Shown: positions 16,524 to 25,669, numbered from the stretch's first letter. The stretch is 64,000 nt of DNA from Parerythrobacter jejuensis (GCF_039536765.1 NZ_BAAAZF010000001.1:2294001-2358000), one strand, 5' to 3'. Translations and numbers: made by a program. The notes: generated by a model not told the origin, from the sequence alone.

Positions 16524-18366
16524 AATTCCTGCGCAGCGAATCGAGGGCGCGGCGGATCACGGCAAAGGCATCCTTCAGATATTCGCGCTCCAGCGGCGAG
16601 AGTTTCTCGGGCTCGATCGCATTATCCGGCTCGCTGCCCGCCCGGATCTGGTCAGACTGGTGGGCGATCCGCAGATCATTGGCGAACAGGAATGCATCCT
16701 CCAGGCTTTGGGCATCCTCGGACGCCATCTTGCCTGCCTTGGCCAGCGAAGCGAGTCGTTCCAGTGTGCCAACCGCTTCGATTCCGTGGGCCAGCGCCTG
16801 GGTCCGCGCGATGTCGATGATCGGCATGATGGCCTGGGCCTTGGCGTTAAACACCCTGTGCCCATCGGCAGATTTTTCGAGCACCAGATTGCGAAAAATA
16901 CCAAGTGGAATCTTGCTGCGCAGCGCATCGCGGGCAAGGAAGCTGACAAAGATAGGATTTTCCGCGGCCCGAGCGACGACATCACGATGCAGGTCCCGAA
17001 CCAGGCTATCGGGCCCGTGGACGCAGCGCATGTCAAAAAAGATCGTAGCGCGCAGGATTCCGTCTTCGCTTGGATTGGTGATCCAATGTTCGTAGCGGGC
17101 CCGCCATTCGCTAAGCGATAGTCGCTGTTCGGCGTTCTTGGCCATGATCCCGCCCTTGCAATAGACGAAGCCGGCAGCATCGAGCAGGTCGGAAATACGG
17201 CCGCCGAGCGTTTCGAAATAGGCCCGACCAGCAGCGTCCACACTGTCATGGATTACCAAGCCATTGTCCTGATCCGAACCGACCAGCTGTTCTTCGCGCG
17301 CGAGCGAGCCGAACACCACTAGCGCATAGGGAACTGGGGGCGGGCCGAGCTCCTTCTCGGCCAGTTCGGCAGCACGCCGATGCGCGGCTTCGCCAAGCGC
17401 TGATGTAAATCGCATGGCGTGCCTGGCATCGAAGCCGTTGGCGACCATCTTGGCGAAGGCATCCGGAATCTGGCTTGTCGCGGCGACCAGAGCAGCAGGA
17501 TCCTGGGCCTTGCCAATAGCGAGGCCGATATCGATCGCATTGCTACCGAGAAAGGCGAGGATATCGCTGGCGCTCAAGATGGCGACCAATTCCCCGGCCT
17601 GGCCGGTCAGGGGGATATGACGAAATGCGCCGGACGCCATCATGGCCATGGCCTGCGCAATGCTGGCATGGCTGGGCAGGGTGCGTGGATGGTCTGTCAT
17701 CACTTCGGATACGGGCCGGTCCAACGCGAATTCCGCAGCCACCACCCTGTTGCGCAGGTCCTTGTCGGTAAAGATACCGACAAGGTCACCTCCGTTGCAG
17801 ATGGCCAAGGTGCTGACATTGCGATCGTGCATCAGGCGCACCGCATCGCGGATCGAAGAATCCGGTCGGCACGCAACAGGTTCGCCGCGCCGCACCAACT
17901 GGTCGAGAGCCGTGACGTCCAACTCACGTGCTCGTTCGCTGCGGTTTTGCTCCAGCGCGTGGCGGATCCGGCTGGTCTCGTCATCATCAAAGAACGCGCG
18001 GAATGTCTCGTCTGCCGTCCGCAGCCGGTGAAAATCATCCGCCGGAATAGCATAGAGCAGTGTGTCTTCGATCGCGACTGTCGTATTGCGAACCTCGCCG
18101 CCGCGCAGGAGGGAGGGATAGGCGAAGCATGATCCTGCACCCAAGCGTGCGGTCAGGTCATCACCGGCCAGACGCAGCTCGACCGAACCGGATCGGACAA
18201 TGAAAAGTTTTTCATTGTGCTCTCCGGCCGTGGTCACCGCATCCTGCGCACGGGCATAGCTGACCTCGATGCGGCGCGAGAGCATTGCAACCTGGTCGTC
18301 AGGCAATGTGTGGAAAGGCGGCGTAAGCCGCAGGAACTGGACAATTTCGCCGATCTCGCTGGCCAT
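16504..18366 (-). CDS. cNMP-binding / CBS pair / DUF294 nucleotidyltransferase-like protein
   Basis: The 620-residue cytoplasmic protein has four parts. A cyclic-nucleotide-binding-like domain spans about 10-130. Two CBS motifs span about 160-280 (LVGIFTDKDLRNRVV and HIPLTGQ). A DUF294 nucleotidyltransferase-like domain follows at about 310-450 with VFGSLAREEQLVGSDQDNGL, the GS...D-x-D metal-site pattern. A DUF294_C helical domain ends the protein. The frame stays open far upstream to 19893, but that part is antisense to the amidohydrolase gene, and ATG 18366 begins the cNMP domain properly. The layout is that of an adenine-nucleotide sensing regulator. It heads an operon with the exonuclease and probably the symporter genes. 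Confidence 0.88.
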   Translation of the reverse strand: MASEIGEIVQFLRLTPPFHTLPDDQVAMLSRRIEVSYARAQDAVTTAGEHNEKLFIVRSGSVELRLAGDDLTARLGAGSCFAYPSLLRGGEVRNTTVAIEDTLLYAIPADDFHRLRTADETFRAFFDDDETSRIRHALEQNRSERARELDVTALDQLVRRGEPVACRPDSSIRDAVRLMHDRNVSTLAICNGGDLVGIFTDKDLRNRVVAAEFALDRPVSEVMTDHPRTLPSHASIAQAMAMMASGAFRHIPLTGQAGELVAILSASDILAFLGSNAIDIGLAIGKAQDPAALVAATSQIPDAFAKMVANGFDARHAMRFTSALGEAAHRRAAELAEKELGPPPVPYALVVFGSLAREEQLVGSDQDNGLVIHDSVDAAGRAYFETLGGRISDLLDAAGFVYCKGGIMAKNAEQRLSLSEWRARYEHWITNPSEDGILRATIFFDMRCVHGPDSLVRDLHRDVVARAAENPIFVSFLARDALRSKIPLGIFRNLVLEKSADGHRVFNAKAQAIMPIIDIARTQALAHGIEAVGTLERLASLAKAGKMASEDAQSLEDAFLFANDLRIAHQSDQIRAGSEPDNAIEPEKLSPLEREYLKDAFAVIRRALDSLRRNFAGGIA

Positions 18367-18510
18367 TGTCCCAATGTACACGGCGCAGTCGCGAGGGGAA
18401 GTACGACCTTGGTTTGGTGTATCCGAGCCCCTGCCCGTCCACAGATTTGCAATGTTGCGCCGCCTGCCTAGAACGCGTGGCATAGATATTTGAAGAGAGG
18501 ACCTCCCCAG

Positions 18511-21500
18511 ATGAAATCCCTGCGCGCCCTGCTGCTGTCCAGCGCCCTTGTTCTGACCCCTGCTGCTGCGCTTGCGCAAGATGGTGATGATGGCGGGAAA
18601 GATGAAAAGTGGGATGTGAACGCGCCCAAGGGGGCCACCATCAAGCAGGTTCCGATCCAGACCGACGAAGGAACCTGGATGGATGTCGACGTATCGCCGG
18701 ATGGCCGCCGCGTGGCGTTCTCGATGCTGGGCGATATTTACACCATGCCGATCAGCGGCGGCACGCCGACACGGATCGCCGAGGGGCTGGCATGGGAAGT
18801 GCAGCCGCGCTTCTCCCCCGATGGCAGCCGCATTGCCTTCACTTCGGATCGGGCCGGGGGCGACAATATCTGGCTGATGGATGCGGACGGGTCGGACAAG
18901 ACGCAGCTGACCAAGGAAAGCTTCCGCCTGCTTAACCAGCCGACCTGGTCGCCCGACGGCGAATTCATTGCGGCCAAGAAGCATTTCACCACTGGCCGTT
19001 CGCTCGGCACGGGCGAGGTCTGGCTCTATCACGTGACCGGTGGCAGCGGGGTCAAGCTGGTCAAACGCCCCAACGAAACCCATCAGAAGGAACTGGGTGA
19101 GCCGATCTACGCGCCCGATGGAGAGGCGATCTATTTCACCCGCAACGACACGTCCGGCCCGATCTTCGAATACGCCCAAGATTCCAATGCCGGGATCTTC
19201 CGGATCGAGAAATATGACCTGACCACGGGCGAGCGCACTACGGCGGTAGATGGCTTTGGCGGGGCAGTGCGCCCAACCCCTTCGCCAGACGGCAGCGCGC
19301 TGGCTTTCGTCCGCCGCGACAAGGCTGATTCCCAGCTGTGGGTGAAGGATCTCGCCAGCGGATCGGAGAGCATGCTCTATGGTGATCTTGATCTCGATGT
19401 GCAGGAGACCTGGGCGGTTACCGGGGTCTATCCGAATATGGACTGGACGCCTGACAGCCGCTCGATTGTGTTCTGGGCGGGCGGGAAGCTGCGCCGGATC
19501 AACAAGGATGGCTCGGGTTCGGCGGTCATTCCGTTCACCATCGATGATACACGCGGCGTCGCCGACGCGCCGCATCCGGTGATCGATGTCGCCCCGGCTT
19601 CCTTCACCACCAGCATTCCGAAATTCGCCACGCTTTCGCCTGATGGTCGCCGCGTCGTGTTCGAAACGCTGGGCAAGCTCTATGTCAAAGGAACCGGTGG
19701 CGGGTCCGCACGGAGGCTGACATCCAGCCCCGGCACCACGCAGGAGCTCTGGCCGGCATTCAGCCGCGATGGGCGCAGCATGGCTTTTGTCCGATGGACC
19801 GATGATGACCTTGGCGAGATCGTGGTGGGCGATGCCAATGGCGGCAACCTGCGCACGATCACTAGCCAGCCAGGCCACTATGCCGTGCCGCAATTCTCTC
19901 CCGACGGCCGCACCATCGTGTTCGAGAAACGCAGTGGCGGTTTTCTGACCGCGCCGGAATATTCCGACAATGCCGGTGTATACAGTATCCCGGCCAGCGG
20001 GGGCACGCCGACCATGATTGCACGTGGCATGGCATCGCCGCAGTTTGGCGCTGATGGTGACCGGCTGTTCATGAGCGATTTCGCAGGCGGCAAGTTGCAG
20101 CTGGTTTCAACCGATCTGAATGGCGAGGCCAAGCGGGTTCATGCCCAAGGTGACCTGGCCAACGAATTCAGCGTCTCGCCCAATGGCAAGCTGATTGCCT
20201 TCCGCCAGAATTACGAAGTGTTTGCGATGCCGCTGATGCCGGGCGGGCAGGCCGTCAATGTCAGCGAGAAGGGCGGACCTCTGCCCGTGACCAAGGTTAG
20301 CACCGGGGGGGCTGATTATATCGGCTGGTCGGGCAATGGCGGCACCCTGGCATGGTCGATGGGGCCGGAAATGTTTCGCGTCTCGACCGCCGACCTGTTT
20401 GGCAATGCGCCCGGATCGGACACGTCGTTCTCTTCGCCGGAAAGCGGTATCTCGCTGGCCATGACCCAGCGTGCTGCCAAGCCAAGCGGGACAGTTGCGA
20501 TAACCGGCGCGCGTATCCTGACCATGACTGGCGAGGGCGCGGGCGCGATCGACAATGGTACGATCGTGATCGAGGGCGACCGGATTGTTGCCGTTGGCGC
20601 TGATGTGGCTGTTCCGGCCGGGGCGACCATGATTGATGCATCGGGCAAGACGATCATGCCGGGCCTGGTGGATGCCCATGCCCACGGGCCGCAAGGTGTT
20701 GGTGACTTGATCCCGGAACAGAACTGGGTCCTGGTCCAGCAGCTCGCCATGGGCACAACGACCATGCATGATCCCTCGTCGCGTGCGAGCATGATTTTCG
20801 CCGCATCGGAACGCCAGCGTGCCGGGATGCTGCTGGCACCGCGGATATTCTCGACAGGAGAGATCATTTACGGGGCCAAGGCACCCAGCGTCTATGCCCG
20901 GATCGACAGCTATGACGATGCGCTGGCGCATGTCCGCCGGATCAAGAAACAAGGCGGCATTTCGGTCAAGAATTACAACCAGCCCCGGCGTGAGCAGCGC
21001 CAGATGGTGGCGCGGGCGGCTGCGGCTGAAGACATGCTGGTTGTCGCCGAAGGCGGGTCGCTGTTCGGGATGGACATGAACCTGGTCGCAGATGGCAACT
21101 CTACCGTGGAGCACAACGTCCCGGGCGAGGTCTTCTACGAAGACGTGCTGCAATTCTTCAGCCAGTCGGGCAGCAATTATACGCCGACGCTAACGGTGAC
21201 GTATGGCGGGCTTGCCGGTGATCCGTATTGGCGCCAGGCCACTGACGTGTTTGACAATCCGCTGCTCGTCCACACGCCGCCCAAACGGCTGCTGGCGGCC
21301 ACGGCACGGCGGACCAAGGCACCCGATTGGGCGTTTGTGGATGACGATGCTTCGCGCGAAGCCAAGAAGTTGGCCGATCGCGGGGTCAAAGTCAGTATCG
21401 GGGCGCATGGTCAGCAGGCGGGCATTGCCGCCCATTGGGAGCTGTGGAGCTTCGTCCGTGGCGGGATGAGCGCGGTGGAGGCACTGCGCGCAGGCACCAT

Positions 21501-21720
21501 CGCTCCGGCACAGTCGCTTGGCATGGACAAGGATATCGGCAGCCTTGAAGTCGGCAAGCTGGCCGACTTGATCGTGCTCGATGCCGACCCTAGCGTGGAC
21601 ATTCGCAATTCCGACAAGATCGACAGCGTCATGCTGGGGGGCCGGATGTACGATGCAACCACGATGAACGAAGTTGCCACCGGCACATCCAAGCGGAAAG
21701 CCTATTTCTGGGAGAATTAG
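18511..21720 (+). CDS. Exported beta-propeller amidohydrolase
   Basis: The 1069-residue product has a signal peptide (ending ALAQDG) and a long TolB/PD40-type beta-propeller region (about 50-650). Repeats have the form FSPDG-RIAF-SDR, for example RFSPDGSRIAFTSDR and FSPDGRTIVFEKR. A C-terminal metal-dependent amidohydrolase domain follows (about 665-1060) with ITGARILTM, VDAHAH for the first metal ligands, EHNVPGE, and the ending LADLIVLDADP. It is probably a periplasmic or surface hydrolase of peptides or imide-like compounds. The start follows GAGAGGA at normal spacing. The convergent acyl-CoA dehydrogenase gene shares its last bases. Confidence 0.88.
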   Translation: MKSLRALLLSSALVLTPAAALAQDGDDGGKDEKWDVNAPKGATIKQVPIQTDEGTWMDVDVSPDGRRVAFSMLGDIYTMPISGGTPTRIAEGLAWEVQPRFSPDGSRIAFTSDRAGGDNIWLMDADGSDKTQLTKESFRLLNQPTWSPDGEFIAAKKHFTTGRSLGTGEVWLYHVTGGSGVKLVKRPNETHQKELGEPIYAPDGEAIYFTRNDTSGPIFEYAQDSNAGIFRIEKYDLTTGERTTAVDGFGGAVRPTPSPDGSALAFVRRDKADSQLWVKDLASGSESMLYGDLDLDVQETWAVTGVYPNMDWTPDSRSIVFWAGGKLRRINKDGSGSAVIPFTIDDTRGVADAPHPVIDVAPASFTTSIPKFATLSPDGRRVVFETLGKLYVKGTGGGSARRLTSSPGTTQELWPAFSRDGRSMAFVRWTDDDLGEIVVGDANGGNLRTITSQPGHYAVPQFSPDGRTIVFEKRSGGFLTAPEYSDNAGVYSIPASGGTPTMIARGMASPQFGADGDRLFMSDFAGGKLQLVSTDLNGEAKRVHAQGDLANEFSVSPNGKLIAFRQNYEVFAMPLMPGGQAVNVSEKGGPLPVTKVSTGGADYIGWSGNGGTLAWSMGPEMFRVSTADLFGNAPGSDTSFSSPESGISLAMTQRAAKPSGTVAITGARILTMTGEGAGAIDNGTIVIEGDRIVAVGADVAVPAGATMIDASGKTIMPGLVDAHAHGPQGVGDLIPEQNWVLVQQLAMGTTTMHDPSSRASMIFAASERQRAGMLLAPRIFSTGEIIYGAKAPSVYARIDSYDDALAHVRRIKKQGGISVKNYNQPRREQRQMVARAAAAEDMLVVAEGGSLFGMDMNLVADGNSTVEHNVPGEVFYEDVLQFFSQSGSNYTPTLTVTYGGLAGDPYWRQATDVFDNPLLVHTPPKRLLAATARRTKAPDWAFVDDDASREAKKLADRGVKVSIGAHGQQAGIAAHWELWSFVRGGMSAVEALRAGTIAPAQSLGMDKDIGSLEVGKLADLIVLDADPSVDIRNSDKIDSVMLGGRMYDATTMNEVATGTSKRKAYFWEN

Positions 21721-22910
21721 TCCCGGGTCGGTTTGCCCAGCAGCGTGTCAGCAATGATACGCTGCTGGATTTCGCTGCTACCTTCGAAAATCTTGGTCAG
21801 TCGCGCATCGCGCCAATGGCGTTCGACCGCGTGCAGGGTAGTGTAGCCCGCTCCGCCAAGAATCTGCAGCGCTTCGCTGGTGACCCGCTCGGCCATTTCG
21901 GCGGCATAAAACTTCACCATCGCGGCTTCCTTGGCGCAATTGTGGCCATTGTCGATCTGGTGGCAGACGAAATACATCAGCTGGCGGGCCGCTTCCACTT
22001 CGGTCGCCATGCTGGCGATCTTGAAACGAATGGCCTGGAAGTCGGAAATCGGACGGTCAAACTGCTCGCGTTGCTTGGCGTGCGCAATCGCGTCCTCCAA
22101 CGCGCCGCGAGCGAGCCCGATCGAGCGGGCAGCGGTGTGGGCACGGGCACCCTCCAGGCCAGAGACCACCGCTTTGAAAGCACCGCCAGTGGTGCCGTAA
22201 TCATAAGCGGGCGTGCGCGCCTCATCGAAGGCCAGCTCATAGGTCTTCCAGCCATGATAACCGATTTTGGGGATTGAATGGCCGGACACACCTTGTGGAA
22301 ACTCGCCGCGCGGCTTTTCGAACAGGATAGCGGTCAGCCCCGCCCATCGTGGCGCATCCGGATCAGCCGAAGTGCGGCAGATGACCTGCATGAAATCGGC
22401 CCGGTCGGCGAAAGTGCACCAGTATTTGCTGCCGGTGACGACCCATTCATCCTCGTCCCGCACAGCGCGGCAGCCGATGCTAGCCATGTCCGATCCGGCA
22501 TTGGGTTCCGACATCGAGAAAGCACCGAGATATTTGCCCTGCGCCATCAATTTGATCTTCTCGAGCTTCTCCTCGTCGGTTCGGGCCGGGATCGACTTGT
22601 AGAACATGTTGCCCCGCGCGATGATGCTGCCCACGCTCATCCAGGCCCGGCTCAGCTCTTCGGCCACCAGGCAATATTCGAACATGCCAAGGCCCAGCCC
22701 GCCGAACCTTTCGGGGATGAGGATACCGAAGAAACCGAGCTCGCCCATCCGGTCGATCAGGTCTTGGGGGATGTCGCCCTTCTCCGGGTCGAGCCGGTTC
22801 GCTGCGGGCAGCACTTCTTTCATCGCGAAGTCGCGCGCCATCTCCTGCATCATCAGGCGCTCTTCGGTCATGTAGCCTTCGCTCGGGCGAATTTCGGGTT
22901 TGTCCATCAT
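21717..22910 (-). CDS. Acyl-CoA dehydrogenase
   Basis: FAD flavoenzyme of about 397 residues that oxidises an acyl-CoA to the enoyl-CoA. The N-terminal helical domain, the middle beta domain with AFSMSEPNAGSDMASI and GSKYWCTFADRADF, and the C-terminal helical domain ending in LQILGGAGYTTLHAVERHWRDA are all present. In the last part the Arg and IFEGSSEIQQRIIA segment places the FAD-binding end. Substrate length is not evident. Starts at 22925, 22910 and 22907 are possible; none has a clear ribosome site, and 22910 gives a typical N-terminus. Confidence 0.88.
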   Translation of the reverse strand: MMDKPEIRPSEGYMTEERLMMQEMARDFAMKEVLPAANRLDPEKGDIPQDLIDRMGELGFFGILIPERFGGLGLGMFEYCLVAEELSRAWMSVGSIIARGNMFYKSIPARTDEEKLEKIKLMAQGKYLGAFSMSEPNAGSDMASIGCRAVRDEDEWVVTGSKYWCTFADRADFMQVICRTSADPDAPRWAGLTAILFEKPRGEFPQGVSGHSIPKIGYHGWKTYELAFDEARTPAYDYGTTGGAFKAVVSGLEGARAHTAARSIGLARGALEDAIAHAKQREQFDRPISDFQAIRFKIASMATEVEAARQLMYFVCHQIDNGHNCAKEAAMVKFYAAEMAERVTSEALQILGGAGYTTLHAVERHWRDARLTKIFEGSSEIQQRIIADTLLGKPTRD

Positions 22911-22967
22911 AGTGGCGCGCACCATGCCGATGCAGCGCGCGATGTCGACTGCAAAATTGGCAAGGGT

Positions 22968-23915
22968 TCAGCCAGCCAAGCGGTGCGGGCGCGATGGCAT
23001 GGGTGCAGCAAACGGGCGCAGGGGCGGGCGCGGGCGAACCTGCGCGTTACTCTGGCGGGTCGAACCGTTGGTCCGATCGAGGAAGGCCGCCATCTCCGCG
23101 CGGCGAAGCGTCTCGTCCGCACAGACACCGATTTCTGCCACTCCGGCAGCGGCGGAGAGCGGCAGTGCCGCCTTGCCAGCGCGGATCTCGTCGGCGAACA
23201 CATCCTGCACCTGTGTGCAAAGATCGGCAGTGATCGTCTCTCCGCTGTCGGGCAGGAGTACCGCGAAGCTGGCATCGCCAATGCGCGAGAGGATGTCTCG
23301 CTGCCGCAGGACGGTACGCAGAACCTGGCCAAACGCGGCCAGCACGTCGTCACCGAAGTCCTGCCCCAGCCGGTGATTGATGGCGCGGAAATGCTCTATC
23401 CGGAACAGGGCGAGACAACCGGCCCTCCTGTGTTCTGCCATGTGGCGCAACATCGAAAGGAACGCGATGCGATTGGTCAGGCCTGTCAGCGGGTCGGTCA
23501 TCCGCGCCGCAAACAACTTGTCTTCCAGCCGCCGGCGTTCTTCGACATTGCGCAAGACCCCGATAGTGCCGTTCGGTCCGCCGGCGCGGCGCGAGCAGGG
23601 CTGTAGTTTCAGCGCGAACCAATGGCCGGCTTCCGGCCCATGCGCACATTCGAACTCCACCCAATTGCGGTCGCCATTGCCTGCCGCGACTAACGCCAAT
23701 TCCGCCTGCACTCGATGGACGTGGTGCGGCGCGACCAGATCCAGCAAGTTGGGAGGCACCAACAGGTCCGGCATTGGAGCACCGAGGAACGCGATGTTCT
23801 GTGATGCGCAGACGATGAAGCCATCATTGTCGGTTTTCAGAAGTATATCGGTCGATCCGCCCGCCACCATTTCACATAGCGCAGCCAATTCGCCGATCGC
23901 AAAGTCGAGCCCCAT
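22968..23915 (-). CDS. PAS-GGDEF protein with degenerate active site
   Basis: The 315-residue product has a PAS-like sensor region (about 20-140, with IVCASQNIAFLG and NGTIGVLRNVEERRRLE). A GGDEF-fold domain follows (about 150-290, with ARMTDPLTGLTNRIAFL at its start). Where active diguanylate cyclases have GG(D/E)EF, this protein has RIGDASFAVLLP, so the catalytic glycine/acidic pair is lost. It is therefore probably a c-di-GMP or GTP binder or a protein-interaction module and not a cyclase. The C-terminus is Pro/Arg-rich. ATG 23915 follows GGGGAA; the longer frame to 23993 has no such site. It sits downstream of a PilZ-XRE fusion on the same strand. Confidence 0.85.
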   Translation of the reverse strand: MGLDFAIGELAALCEMVAGGSTDILLKTDNDGFIVCASQNIAFLGAPMPDLLVPPNLLDLVAPHHVHRVQAELALVAAGNGDRNWVEFECAHGPEAGHWFALKLQPCSRRAGGPNGTIGVLRNVEERRRLEDKLFAARMTDPLTGLTNRIAFLSMLRHMAEHRRAGCLALFRIEHFRAINHRLGQDFGDDVLAAFGQVLRTVLRQRDILSRIGDASFAVLLPDSGETITADLCTQVQDVFADEIRAGKAALPLSAAAGVAEIGVCADETLRRAEMAAFLDRTNGSTRQSNAQVRPRPPLRPFAAPMPSRPHRLAG

Positions 23916-24015
23916 TTCTGTCGTTCCCCAGCAACATCTCTTGACCCGCCACGAGATCCCTATTCTCGAGGCGGACAATATAGAGTCAGTCAATATTAGT
24001 AAGCCGTATTATTTA

Positions 24016-24043
24016 ACTTGACTAAATAAAGAATCGACTTGAC
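24016..24043. promoter_or_regulatory. ACTTGAC direct repeats 21 bases apart
   Basis: ACTTGAC occurs at 24016-24022 and again at 24037-24043, two helical turns apart, in the AT-rich gap between the PilZ-XRE gene and the degenerate GGDEF gene. This spacing suits a dimeric or tandem DNA-binding protein acting on the GGDEF gene promoter. Confidence 0.35.
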
Positions 24044-24082
24044 GAGCATTAACCAAGTTTGGGAGATTTGTGAAGTTAGTGC

Positions 24083-24751
24083 TTACAAATCGATCATGAC
24101 GCGGACTTGATCGGGGGAGCAGCCATAGGCTTCCGCAATCACCTCGCGCGCTTCGTCGATCACATGATCGGCCTGGCTGATATCACGGCCCGTCAAAAGC
24201 TCGGCCTCAGCCACGCCCAGCACCTCCGCCAGCGCGCCAATCCGTTTGGAGACGGGCTGCGAGCGATCATGCTCCCATGCCCAGACGGTCGGCTTGCTGA
24301 CGCCGAGTGCCTCCGCAACCTGCGCCAGCGTCAGGTCTTTTTCCTGCCGCAGCTTGGCAAGGCGCTTGCCCAGTGTGGCACGGTTCTGGGGATGCATCGC
24401 CGGGACCGGCATATCCTCGATCGGCGCTATCGCGCTCCGCAACTGGGCCGCGCTGAGGACGGAGGACGGCAGCGGGTCGGGAAAGCGGCATCCATGCAGC
24501 GTGGCGCTGCGCCAGACCACTTCGGCTACCACCGGGCCGGCTTCAGGCAGATCGATCGTTAGCTTGGCGCCTTGCTCCAGTTCCATCCGGCAATCCAGCA
24601 GCAGGCCTCCGGCCGAAATATTGTGCAGCAAGACCTGGGCATCACTGCCGCCTGCCAGCTTCCCCTCGGCAACCAGCCTGACACTCCAGCGCCGTGCATC
24701 GCGCCCGCTACCATCATCGGCCTGGGTCTCGATAACACCGGAAATTGCCAC
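24083..24751 (-). CDS. PilZ-XRE fusion: putative c-di-GMP-responsive transcription regulator
   Basis: The 222-residue product joins an N-terminal PilZ domain (about 15-110) to a C-terminal XRE/Cro-type helix-turn-helix (about 125-185). The PilZ c-di-GMP motifs are visible: RxxxR as RWSVR and the (D/N)xSxxG motif as NISAGGLLL. The HTH carries LGKRLAKLRQEKDLTLAQVAEALGVSKPT split over its helices. A short helical tail (about 195-222) follows. A direct role as a c-di-GMP-sensing DNA-binding protein is inferred from the fusion. The next gene downstream encodes a GGDEF protein with a degenerate active site, which strengthens the c-di-GMP link. Confidence 0.85.
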   Translation of the reverse strand: MAISGVIETQADDGSGRDARRWSVRLVAEGKLAGGSDAQVLLHNISAGGLLLDCRMELEQGAKLTIDLPEAGPVVAEVVWRSATLHGCRFPDPLPSSVLSAAQLRSAIAPIEDMPVPAMHPQNRATLGKRLAKLRQEKDLTLAQVAEALGVSKPTVWAWEHDRSQPVSKRIGALAEVLGVAEAELLTGRDISQADHVIDEAREVIAEAYGCSPDQVRVMIDL

Positions 24752-24829
24752 GACTCATTCTCCTTTATGGGTGGGGAGGATGTCGGGCTGAGGAGGTTAA
24801 ATTTGGGTTAGCATCCGAAGGTAACGCGC

Positions 24830-25531
24830 TCAGTTGCCCTTGGCATCGAGCCAGCGGGCAAGCGCCACACCGCCCGTGATCAGGAACGGCACCAGCACGA
24901 TGGATAGCACCACCTTGGCGATCACCTGGCCGATCATCAGGTTGGTGATGTCGAATTCGCCATAGAACGCCAACGTGATGAAGATCACCGAGTCGACTGC
25001 CTGACTCAGCGCCGAAGCAATTGCGCCGCGCACCATGATGCCGACGGTTCCGCCTTCGCCACTGCCCGCCAGCTTGGCAAAGATCCAGATATTGAGCAGC
25101 AACGAGGTGATGTAGGCGGCGGGACCGGCCAACCATACGCGCCAGGTGGTCCGGTGGACTTGCTCGAATGCGGCCAGATCGTCGGGCCGGAATTCGATCA
25201 TTTCGGTCGATGCGGGCAGCGCGAGGACCAGCTGCATCAATACCGCCGAGAGCCCGAGCGGCACAAAGCCCCACCACACAATGCTGGTGGCGACTTTCTG
25301 GCCGTAGAGCTGTGAAACCGTGCTGCTGATCACGACGAGGATCAGGAAGGCGAAGATACCGGCCTCGACGGCGAGATCGGTCGGCGGCAATTGCACCTGC
25401 TTGAAGGCCAGGACCCCGGCCAGGACCGTCATCCCGCCATAAAGCAACATGAAGACGAACAAGCCGCGCGGCATGGCCTTTGCAGCCTCTGAAACGGTGG
25501 TTGTGCGGGTTTCGGTCGATGTGTCGGTCAT
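24830..25531 (-). CDS. Queuosine precursor transporter (YhhQ/VUT family)
   Basis: A 233-residue inner-membrane protein with about six helices. The segment VRGAIASALSQAVDSVIFITLAF near residue 165 is characteristic of the YhhQ/VUT family, which imports 7-cyano-7-deazaguanine (preQ0) or preQ1 for queuosine tRNA modification. I selected the ATG at 25531 because the family N-terminus follows; the frame stays open to 25609 but adds residues of no recognisable type. It is divergent from a CNT-type nucleoside permease, so two nucleobase-related importers are neighbours. Confidence 0.83.
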   Translation of the reverse strand: MTDTSTETRTTTVSEAAKAMPRGLFVFMLLYGGMTVLAGVLAFKQVQLPPTDLAVEAGIFAFLILVVISSTVSQLYGQKVATSIVWWGFVPLGLSAVLMQLVLALPASTEMIEFRPDDLAAFEQVHRTTWRVWLAGPAAYITSLLLNIWIFAKLAGSGEGGTVGIMVRGAIASALSQAVDSVIFITLAFYGEFDITNLMIGQVIAKVVLSIVLVPFLITGGVALARWLDAKGN

Positions 25532-25669
25532 CACGGCGGCATAGGCGAAGGAGCCGCCGCTTGGAAAGCGTATGCGGATCACTTCCCCCAGAGGCGTTAC
25601 CCGAGTCATTTGACTGCGCAGGCCCGAGCGGCAAAGGGAGTATCAACTGACCGCCACGAAAGACCCTGC

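Noticed and set aside
18367-19893. N-terminal extension of the DUF294 gene frame
   Set aside because: It is antisense to the amidohydrolase signal and propeller region, and the cNMP domain begins at the ATG at 18366.
20107-21153. Minus-strand open frame of 348 codons
   Set aside because: It is a shadow of the amidohydrolase gene with no motif of its own.
22968-23915. Active diguanylate cyclase
   Set aside because: The GG(D/E)EF motif is replaced by GDASF, so activity is not supported.
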